A stretch of 64,000 nucleotides of DNA from Pararhodobacter oceanensis. Its GTDB lineage: Bacteria > Pseudomonadota > Alphaproteobacteria > Rhodobacterales > Rhodobacteraceae. The notes under the pieces are model-generated. The model had not been told where the DNA came from. It was given only the letters and a program-made list of their open reading frames with translations, and searched no databases. The translations under genes and the position numbers were made by a program. The stretch lies in contig NZ_QDKM01000001.1 in the NCBI RefSeq assembly GCF_003076755.1, positions 806,001-870,000 of the forward strand, in the 5' to 3' direction. Shown here in pieces: positions 57,845 through 64,000 of the stretch (positions are counted from its first letter, which is position 1; each line of letters opens with the position of its first letter).

Positions 57845-58729
57845 TCAGCCCATGCGCTCTGAGGCGTATGAGCCGGGTGATGGCGGGAAAACCACCGTCT
57901 TGTTGCCATTGATGAACACCCGCCCGTTCACATGGGCGTGGATCGCGCGGGCCAAGACCTGTGCCTCGACATCGCGCCCCAGCGAGACGTAATCCCTGGG
58001 CGATTGGGCATGGGTGACACGCACGATATCCTGCTCGATGACCGGCCCCTCATCGAGGTCGGCGGTCACATAATGCGAGGTCGCGCCGATCAGCTTCACG
58101 CCGCGCTCGAAGGCCTGTTTATAAGGGTTCGCGCCCTTGAACGACGGCAGGAAAGAATGGTGGATGTTGATGATCCGCCCCGACATTTTCTGGCACATCT
58201 CGTCGGACAGGATCTGCATGTAACGCGCCAGAACGATCAGCTCGGCGCCGGTCTCCTCGACCACAGCCATGATGCGGGCTTCGGCATCGGGCTTGTTCTC
58301 CTTGGTGACCTTGATGCAGTGAAACGGGATATCACTGTTCACCACGTCCTTCTGGTAATCCATATGGTTCGAGATCACGCCGACAATCTCGACCGGCAGC
58401 GCCCCGATCCGCGCCCGATACAGCAGATCATTCAGGCAATGGCCAAAGCGCGACACCATGATGATGACCCTGCGCTTGGCGCTTTCGTCAAAGAACGCGG
58501 ACTCCATGCCGAATTGCTCTGCCACCGGGGCAAAATGTTCGGTCAGCGCATCCAGTCCGCGCCCCTCTTCCGACTGAAAGCTGACGCGCATAAAGAAATT
58601 GCCGGTCTCGCCATCATCGAATTGCGCGCTGTCGGTAATGTTGCAGCCCTGATCCGCCAGAAAACCCGAGATAGCAGCGACAATGCCGCGGCGGCTGTTG
58701 CATTGAACGCGGAGGGCGAATTTGGTCAT
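57845..58729 (-). CDS. purU: Formyltetrahydrofolate deformylase
   Basis: 294 residues. An N-terminal ACT domain (FALRVQCNSRRGIVAAISGFLADQGCNI) and a formyltransferase-fold hydrolase with NIHHSFLPSFKGANPYKQA and the catalytic Asp in DLDEGPVIEQDIVRV. It hydrolyses 10-formyl-THF to formate and THF. This is not a usual inositol gene; here it lies 13 bases before iolC and 53 after iolG, clearly within the operon. AAGGT precedes the ATG at 58729. Confidence 0.93.
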   Translation of the reverse strand: MTKFALRVQCNSRRGIVAAISGFLADQGCNITDSAQFDDGETGNFFMRVSFQSEEGRGLDALTEHFAPVAEQFGMESAFFDESAKRRVIIMVSRFGHCLNDLLYRARIGALPVEIVGVISNHMDYQKDVVNSDIPFHCIKVTKENKPDAEARIMAVVEETGAELIVLARYMQILSDEMCQKMSGRIINIHHSFLPSFKGANPYKQAFERGVKLIGATSHYVTADLDEGPVIEQDIVRVTHAQSPRDYVSLGRDVEAQVLARAIHAHVNGRVFINGNKTVVFPPSPGSYASERMG

Positions 58730-58782
58730 CGGTCGTCTACCTTCAAGTATTTGCGCCAAGACATTGCGGCACAGGAACGGGA

Positions 58783-59778
58783 CTAGATCTCGGCAAGCCG
58801 CACCGGCGCGCCGGACGCGAGCGAGCGGCTCGCGGCCTCGGCCATGGCGAGGGCCGCAACACCATCAGCAAGCGAGACCGGCACCGATGTGCCCGCCACA
58901 ATGGCCTCGACAAAAGCGGCCCATTCGGCGGCATAGGCCGGCATATAGCGTTCCAGAAAGAAATAGGTCGGCTTGGCGCTGATCACCCCGTTGGCGGTGG
59001 ATTTCACCACGGTGTTCTCCAGCATGTTCTGCGCTTGCAGCAGCCCCTCGGACCCCAACAACTCGATCCGCTGGTCATGCCCGTAGACCGCGCGGCGCGA
59101 GTTCTTGATGACGCCGATACGCCCGTCGGCATAGCTCAGGGTGACAACCGCGGTATCCACGTCACCCGCCGCCCCGATCTCGGGGTCGACAATCGACGAG
59201 GCCATGGCCGAGACCGACACCGGCGCCGCGCCCATGATGAAATTCGCCATGTCAAAATCATGGATCATCATGTCGCGGAACAAACCGCCCGAGACCTTGA
59301 TATAGGCGACCGGCGGCGGCGCGGGATCAAACGAGGTGATCGACAGCAGTTCAGCCTTGCCGATCTCACCCGCATCGAGCGCAGCCTTCAACGCGCCAAA
59401 GCCGGGATCAAAGCGGCGGTTGAAGCCGATCATAACCGGCTGGCTGGTTTTGGCGGCGGCTTGCTGGCAGGCGCGCGCGCGCTCAAGGCTCAGATCAACC
59501 GGCTTTTCGCATAGAACCGCCTTGCCCGCCGCCGTGGCGGCCTCGATCAGGTCGGAATGCGTGTCGGTCGATGTTGCGATCAGCACCGCGTCGATCTCAG
59601 GGTCGGCGATGATCTCGGCGGTGCTGCGGGCCGCGCAACCATAGTCTGATGCCAGCTTTTCAGCCATATCGGGATAATGGTCCGAGACCGCCACCAGCCG
59701 GCTTGCCGGATGGGTGGAAATCGCCGCCGCATGCACACCGGCAATGCGGCCAGCCCCAAGAAGTCCTACTTTGATCAT
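58783..59778 (-). CDS. iolG: Inositol 2-dehydrogenase
   Basis: 331 residues, Gfo/Idh/MocA family. GLLGAGRIAGVHAAAI binds NAD, LCEKPVDLSLERA holds the catalytic Lys, and LFRDMMIHDFDMANFIMG the Asp/His pair. It oxidises myo-inositol (or a related cyclitol) to inosose, the entry step of the Iol pathway. Substrate width (scyllo-inositol, chiro-inositol, inosamines) cannot be read from sequence. Confidence 0.92.
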   Translation of the reverse strand: MIKVGLLGAGRIAGVHAAAISTHPASRLVAVSDHYPDMAEKLASDYGCAARSTAEIIADPEIDAVLIATSTDTHSDLIEAATAAGKAVLCEKPVDLSLERARACQQAAAKTSQPVMIGFNRRFDPGFGALKAALDAGEIGKAELLSITSFDPAPPPVAYIKVSGGLFRDMMIHDFDMANFIMGAAPVSVSAMASSIVDPEIGAAGDVDTAVVTLSYADGRIGVIKNSRRAVYGHDQRIELLGSEGLLQAQNMLENTVVKSTANGVISAKPTYFFLERYMPAYAAEWAAFVEAIVAGTSVPVSLADGVAALAMAEAASRSLASGAPVRLAEI

Positions 59779-59847
59779 TCTGTTGTTCTTTCAATACCGG
59801 GAGAAGCCTCCCGCGGCGCGCGCATTCATCCGCGCCAATGGGTCGGG

Positions 59848-60666
59848 TTAGCCTTGCACATTGGCGAGAAAGGCGTCGAATTCATCATCCTTGATCGCCA
59901 CCGTATGCTCGGCGGCCGGATAGCTGCCCGCATCCACATCGGCCTTGTAAGCGGTGAAGGCGGCGATGCGTTCCTGCTGCAGCTTGTCCAGCAGGCCGGA
60001 CATATCGCGGTAGATCTTGCCATGGCGCGGCTTGTGGTTAACGCCGTAGCCGCAGACATCCTCGGTAAACAGATACTGCGCATCCGCATATTTGCCCGAC
60101 CCCATCCCCAGCGTGATCAGTGAGGAGTTCTCGCTGAGATATTGGCCGATACGGTCCGGCACCACCTCCAGCTCGGCGGCAAAGACGCCGATCTCTTCCA
60201 TCTTGCGGGCGTGGCGCCAGAGCGCGGCGGCCTCATCCGCCGTTTTGCCCACCGCCCGCCATCCGGTCCAAGTGATATAGGACGGCGTCAGTCCGATATG
60301 GCCGACAACAGCGATATGGTTGTCACAGAGCACCTTCTGGATGTCGTAGGAGGCCGCGCAATAAAAGCAGTCGCCGCCCAAGGCCGCATAGTGGAAGGCG
60401 GCGCGCAGATAATCCTCGGCGGTGGCCAAGGGACGGCCATTGAACTGGCCCCAACCGCCATAGGGCAGACCGACTTGCACAAAGCAGTCCCCCGCCGCCT
60501 CGCGCATTTCGGCATCAAACACCTTGCCTTCGATCGACAGCATATGGATGCCTGCCGCCGCAGCCGCCGCAGCCTCATCCGGCGTGCTGACATAAAGCAT
60601 CGAGATTTTCTCACCGCGCTGTTTCATCTTGCGGATGTCATGGGCGTGGGGGCGATTGTGATACAT
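59848..60666 (-). CDS. Divergent PanB-like (ketopantoate hydroxymethyltransferase superfamily) protein
   Basis: 272 residues. The PanB fold is recognisable from VVGHIGLTPSYITWTG (compare GHLGLTP in PanB; His123), AELEVVPDRI (Glu167) and LGMGSGKYADAQ (GIGAG region). However, the metal aspartates of PanB (GDSLG and ADLPF) align with SIEGKV and VGLPYG, and the MVKIEG lysine/glutamate with FYCAAS, so key catalytic residues are missing. It is probably not a genuine pantothenate enzyme. Its place in the inositol/moc operon suggests a related one-carbon or retro-aldol step. Confidence 0.7.
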   Translation of the reverse strand: MYHNRPHAHDIRKMKQRGEKISMLYVSTPDEAAAAAAAGIHMLSIEGKVFDAEMREAAGDCFVQVGLPYGGWGQFNGRPLATAEDYLRAAFHYAALGGDCFYCAASYDIQKVLCDNHIAVVGHIGLTPSYITWTGWRAVGKTADEAAALWRHARKMEEIGVFAAELEVVPDRIGQYLSENSSLITLGMGSGKYADAQYLFTEDVCGYGVNHKPRHGKIYRDMSGLLDKLQQERIAAFTAYKADVDAGSYPAAEHTVAIKDDEFDAFLANVQG

Positions 60667-60684
60667 GGTTGACGTCCTTGTCGT

Positions 60685-61872
60685 TCAGGCGGCGCGAAGT
60701 AGCCGTTTGAGGTTGTGTTCCGGGTCTTGCAGCACAGCCGGATCATGGGCGGCCCCGCGTGCGATCAGTTTTTCAAAAATCGAGATGTCCTTGGCGATGC
60801 TATTGCCGGACCCGATGCCGGCCACGGCGGTCAGACAGCCCTGCGCATTGCACTGGAATAACAGGCACTGGCCCGAGACCGTGGGGCGCGTATGAACAGG
60901 GGCGGAGATGTCAAACAGGCCCGCCACCTGCAGCGTCAAATCATACTGGTCCGACCAGAACCACGGCACCGCATTATAGGCGCTGGCCTCGCCCAGCATC
61001 GCCGCCGCCGCATGCGCACCCTGATCCTGTGCCGCTTTCCAGCTTTCCAGCCGCAGCCTTGCCCCGCGCCAGGTGAAATTGCAGCAATCTCCCGCGGCAT
61101 AGATATGCGGATCGGAGGTCTGGAAAGACTCGTTCACCACGATGCCATTGGTCACCGCCAATCCGGTCTTATGGGCCAGTTCGGTGTTTGGCAGCGCGCC
61201 AACGCCGGCGATCACCAGATCGAACCCCTGCACGGTGCCATCAGCCAGCGTGATGCTGGTCGCCTCGGCTGTGGCAACGCCGGTTTCAGTCAGGATCGTC
61301 ACCCCCTCGGCCGCGTGCCGCTGGTGCAGGATATCCGCGATCGGCGCGGGCACGGCGCGTTGCAATAGCCGCGCGGCCCCTTCGACAACGGTCACCTCGG
61401 CACCGGCTTTGACCGCCGTTGCCGCGAGTTCCAGACCAATGAACCCGCCACCGATGATACCGATGCGCGCGCCCGGCTTGAGCTGCGCCATAATCGCGGC
61501 GGCATCCTCATCGGTGCGCAGGGTCAGGCAGGTCTCCATACCCGAAAACACCCGCGCCCTTGCCCCGGTCGCAATCAGCAACCGGTCATAATCCAACGTC
61601 TCGCCATCAGCCAGCGCCACGGTTTTATGCGACGAATCGATATAGAGCGCGGTCTGACCGCTGCGCAGATGGATATCCGCCTCGGCAAATGCCGCTGCGC
61701 TCTTGATCAGTATTGGCGCTGACCCGAGGCGCTTGGACAGCGGCGGGCGTTCATAGGGCAAACCGGCCTCGCCATTCACCAGCGCAACCGAACCGCCATA
61801 GCCTCTGGCGCGCAGTTCGAACGCGGCCCTGACACCGCATTCCCCTGCCCCGATGATGACAATCCCTGTCAT
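60685..61872 (-). CDS. Ferredoxin reductase-type FAD oxidoreductase (MocF-like)
   Basis: 395 residues. IVIIGAGECGVRAAFELRARG (FAD motif), LPYERPPLSKRL and IGIIGGGFIGLELAATAVKAG (NADH motif), DPHIYAAGDCCNF. This is the class that reduces Rieske ferredoxins of oxygenase systems (rubredoxin/putidaredoxin reductase type). With the MocE ferredoxin two genes away it would pass electrons from NADH to an oxygenase not in this window. Confidence 0.85.
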   Translation of the reverse strand: MTGIVIIGAGECGVRAAFELRARGYGGSVALVNGEAGLPYERPPLSKRLGSAPILIKSAAAFAEADIHLRSGQTALYIDSSHKTVALADGETLDYDRLLIATGARARVFSGMETCLTLRTDEDAAAIMAQLKPGARIGIIGGGFIGLELAATAVKAGAEVTVVEGAARLLQRAVPAPIADILHQRHAAEGVTILTETGVATAEATSITLADGTVQGFDLVIAGVGALPNTELAHKTGLAVTNGIVVNESFQTSDPHIYAAGDCCNFTWRGARLRLESWKAAQDQGAHAAAAMLGEASAYNAVPWFWSDQYDLTLQVAGLFDISAPVHTRPTVSGQCLLFQCNAQGCLTAVAGIGSGNSIAKDISIFEKLIARGAAHDPAVLQDPEHNLKRLLRAA

Positions 61873-61875
61873 GGC

Positions 61876-62649
61876 CTACACCGTGAAGGCAGCGCGAAAG
61901 GCGTCGAGCGCTTGCTCCGGGCGGGTTTTGGCAAAGGCTTCAAGCCCCACCGGCCCATCATAGCCCATATCCGCCAAGGCGCGCGCGATCACCGGCCAGT
62001 TCATCTCGCCGGTGCCCGGTTCGCACCGGCCGGGATTATCCGCGACCTGCACCTCGCCAATCCACGGCAGACAGGCTTTGGCCCAACGGATCACATCCCC
62101 CTCGCCGATCTGCGTGTGATAAAGATCAAGGTTGATCCGCAACTGCGGGCGGTCAACCGCGGACACCAGCGACAGCACATCAGCCGTGCTGTTGAACGGG
62201 CAGCCGGGATGTTCGCGCAGATTGAGGTTTTCGAGGGTGAAAATGACCCCCTCTTCCTCGGCCAGATCGCAAATCCGGTGCAGCGTATCCCGCGCCCGCA
62301 GCCACATGCCCGGCGCCACATGCGCGATCTGCGGCACAGGGATACCGTGATCGCCAAGTCCGGTGCCATGCAGGTTCAACCGCTGCACCCCCAGCCGTTT
62401 GCCGACCTGAACCGTCTCGCGCGCCGAGGCGAGCAGCAGCTCGGCCCCCGCCTCATCGGCAAGACGCCCCTCAAGATAGCCGTTCATGATGGTGAAACTG
62501 GCGCCGGTGGCGGCCAGCGCGTCCAGATCCCACGTAGGCCAGTTCCACAGACCGACGCCAAAACCCATCTCGTGCAGCGCCGCCGCCCGCCAATGGATGG
62601 GCCGGTCCTGCCAAAGCATTTCGGCACAGGCCGAGAGTTGAAAGCCCAT
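61876..62649 (-). CDS. Sugar phosphate isomerase/epimerase-like TIM-barrel protein
   Basis: 257 residues, AP-endonuclease-2/xylose-isomerase-like fold close to hydroxypyruvate isomerases. LENLNLREHPGCPF (metal Glu), INLDLYHTQIGEGDV (Asp/His), EVQVADNPGRCEPGTGEMNW and VGLEAFAKT (Glu) are the metal site. It probably isomerises or dehydrates an inositol-derived keto sugar. It sits tightly between mocE and the reductase gene (2- and 3-base gaps). Confidence 0.8.
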   Translation of the reverse strand: MGFQLSACAEMLWQDRPIHWRAAALHEMGFGVGLWNWPTWDLDALAATGASFTIMNGYLEGRLADEAGAELLLASARETVQVGKRLGVQRLNLHGTGLGDHGIPVPQIAHVAPGMWLRARDTLHRICDLAEEEGVIFTLENLNLREHPGCPFNSTADVLSLVSAVDRPQLRINLDLYHTQIGEGDVIRWAKACLPWIGEVQVADNPGRCEPGTGEMNWPVIARALADMGYDGPVGLEAFAKTRPEQALDAFRAAFTV

Positions 62650-62651
62650 GG

Positions 62652-62963
62652 TCAGATCTCCACGAAAACCCGGCCATTTTCGACCTTGGTTGGATATGTG
62701 TGCAGGTTTTCACAGGCAGGCGGTGTCTCGACCTCACCATTGGTGCAGTCAAAGATCGAGGAATGCTTCGGGCATTCGATCGTTGCTTCGACCACCAGAC
62801 CGTCGCTCAGATGCACGTCTTCATGGGTGCATAACCCGTCGGTGCAGTAATAGTTGTCTTCATGATCGCGCACGATGATGAAGGTCCGCGCGCCGTGGTC
62901 GAAACGGATCACGTCTTCTTCGTCGATATCGGTGGTTGCGCAGGCGTCTACCCAATTGGCCAT
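62652..62963 (-). CDS. mocE: Rieske-type [2Fe-2S] ferredoxin MocE
   Basis: 103 residues. C45-x-H47 in LCTHEDVHLSDG and C64-xx-H67 in ECPKHSSIFDCTNG form the Rieske cluster site. The small single-domain form is the electron carrier of a multicomponent oxygenase; in Sinorhizobium meliloti, MocE with MocD and MocF demethylates the rhizopine 3-O-methyl-scyllo-inosamine. GAGGCAAGA precedes the ATG. No oxygenase partner is in the window. Confidence 0.85.
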   Translation of the reverse strand: MANWVDACATTDIDEEDVIRFDHGARTFIIVRDHEDNYYCTDGLCTHEDVHLSDGLVVEATIECPKHSSIFDCTNGEVETPPACENLHTYPTKVENGRVFVEI

Positions 62964-62973
62964 TCTTGCCTCC

Positions 62974-63933
62974 TCAAATGTCTTGTGGCTTGTAATCAGC
63001 GGCGGCGGAGGGCATCACGCCCTGCAGAAGCGACACGGATTTCTCCAATCCTTCCAGCGAGTTGAGCAGAACGTCCTCATGCTCGATACTCAGCCATCCG
63101 TCATAGCCGCTCATCTTGAGGCGATAGCAGAACTGCCGCCACCATTCCTCGCCATGGCCGAACCCAAGGGTGATATAGGACCAACTGCGCGCCGGAATAT
63201 CCATCAGACTGCCGGTCTCGAGTAGGCTGGTCACCGCCTGCACGGGGGCATTCAACATCGTGTCCTTGGCGTGGACATGATAGATCGCCTCGCCCAGGGC
63301 TTCGGCGGCCAGCAGCGGATCGGCACCCATCCAGAACAGATGGCTGGGGTCAAGATTCGCCCCGATCACCGGCCCGACCGCCGCGCGCAGTTTCAGCAGC
63401 GACGGCACGTTGTAAACGCATTGATTGCCATGCAGCTCCAGCGCGATTTTCTCGACACCATGCGCTTTGGCAAAGGCGGCAATCTCGGTCCAGAAGGGGA
63501 TCAGTTTCTCGTGCCATTGATAGCGCAGGATCTCCTGCGTCTCCGGCGGCCAGCTGGAAACCACCCAGTTGGGCATCGTATCCTGTGCTGATCCGGCGGG
63601 CAGACCGGACATGCTGCAGACCGTTTTGATCCCCATCTCACCGGCCAGACGAATGGTTTTCTTCAGATCCTCGCCCTGTTTCAGGTCGGTCGGATGCAGC
63701 GGATTGCCATTGGCATTGAGACTGATGATCTCAAGCCCGCGGTCGGTGAATGCCTGCTGAAACGCCGCCTGCGCCGCCGGATTGCCCAGCAGATCGTCGA
63801 TTTTGCAATGCGGCGCGGTCGACCAGCCGCAGGTGTTGACCTCGACCCCCGAAACACCCATGCGGGCGGCGTGATCCAGCATTTCGGTGAATGACATCGC
63901 GCCAAGACTGTCGCTTACGAATCCAAGTTTCAT
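62974..63933 (-). CDS. mocC: MocC-like sugar phosphate isomerase/epimerase
   Basis: 319 residues, xylose-isomerase-like TIM barrel. GFVSDSLGAMSFTEMLDHAAR starts the fold; IALELHGNQCVYN (Glu), IGANLDPSHLFWMGADPL (Asp/His), IYHVHAKDTMLN (His) and LSIEHEDVLLN (Glu) carry the metal ligands. It resembles MocC of rhizopine catabolism and IolE. Its ATG overlaps the upstream gene's stop codon (ATGA). Confidence 0.8.
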   Translation of the reverse strand: MKLGFVSDSLGAMSFTEMLDHAARMGVSGVEVNTCGWSTAPHCKIDDLLGNPAAQAAFQQAFTDRGLEIISLNANGNPLHPTDLKQGEDLKKTIRLAGEMGIKTVCSMSGLPAGSAQDTMPNWVVSSWPPETQEILRYQWHEKLIPFWTEIAAFAKAHGVEKIALELHGNQCVYNVPSLLKLRAAVGPVIGANLDPSHLFWMGADPLLAAEALGEAIYHVHAKDTMLNAPVQAVTSLLETGSLMDIPARSWSYITLGFGHGEEWWRQFCYRLKMSGYDGWLSIEHEDVLLNSLEGLEKSVSLLQGVMPSAAADYKPQDI

Positions 63934-64000
63934 CGGTAGAACTCCGGCATTGCAATCAGCTCGATCGGCTGTTTCATTCCTGTTTCAAGTGCTTTGACGC
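63930..64000 (-). CDS. C-terminal end of a probable Gfo/Idh/MocA-family dehydrogenase (partial)
   Basis: The last 22 codons of a gene read VKALETGMKQPIELIAMPEF plus YR and stop. The KAL-E/S-GxxxxL pattern at the extreme C-terminus is common in Gfo/Idh/MocA oxidoreductases, which fits a second cyclitol dehydrogenase (MocA-like) heading this part of the operon. Little more can be said from the fragment. Confidence 0.55.
   Translation of the reverse strand, partial: VKALETGMKQPIELIAMPEFYR

Noticed and set aside
54059-58786. Plus-strand frames across the iol genes
   Set aside because: Shadows; the opposite strand encodes full-length enzymes with catalytic motifs.

Overview
The window is a 64 kb piece of a GC-rich alphaproteobacterial chromosome, most likely Rhodobacteraceae (Roseobacter/Rhodobacter group). 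The grounds are the strong G/C third-position bias, the gene families present (Hint-domain protein, YtoQ, DUF2783 operon, alphaproteobacterial ComEC, an M20 gene beside mazG), a SAM-II riboswitch in front of metZ, and an intergenic AAATAYYC-GGGG motif of a kind I recall from this family. I found no tRNA, rRNA, CRISPR array, prophage or transposase gene.

Layout. 1-19.9 kb is mostly housekeeping: metZ with its riboswitch, ispZ, ytoQ, a GT25 glycosyltransferase, oxidoreductases and hydrolases, tyrC-hisC, rpsD, a Hint-domain protein, comEC, gltX and gltA. 19.9-20.8 kb is a gene-free repeat block. 20.8-32.8 kb holds an M20 amidohydrolase, mazG and a sulfotransferase-like gene, a DMT exporter, the copper module cueR-copA with a recognisable MerR-type promoter, mobA/tusA, a NYN-domain protein, ilvC and two Lrp-family regulators. 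33-39.8 kb holds carA, a large glycosyltransferase with an N-terminal MshEN (c-di-GMP-type) domain behind a CtrA-like box, a GntR regulator, a HAD phosphatase and a UbiH-family monooxygenase. 39.8-43.4 kb is a second repeat followed by a small catabolic-looking operon (atypical MBL hydrolase, FAD monooxygenase, DUF2783) opposite a MarR regulator. 43.5-52.2 kb holds NfeD/SPFH, ettA, a repeat block, DUF302, an aldo/keto reductase, TetR, GNAT, and a MATE pump coupled to a glyoxalase-related protein.

The right-hand 11.6 kb (52,372-64,000, all minus strand) is one tightly packed operon of at least 12 genes. It combines inositol catabolism (iolB, iolE, iolD, iolC, iolG) with rhizopine-type moc genes (MocC-like isomerase, Rieske ferredoxin MocE, ferredoxin reductase, and the tail of a probable Gfo/Idh/MocA dehydrogenase), a formyltetrahydrofolate deformylase (purU) and a divergent PanB-like protein. 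Together this suggests use of an O-methylated inositol or rhizopine-like compound: a ferredoxin-driven oxygenase (not in the window) would demethylate it, folate enzymes would handle the one-carbon unit, and Iol enzymes would open the ring. iolC carries an in-frame amber codon inside its fused aldolase-like domain.

Three families of non-coding repeats recur: a palindromic MITE-like element (three copies), a longer dispersed/tandem element (two loci), and a short 3'-end motif with hairpins found downstream of many stop codons (eight sites).
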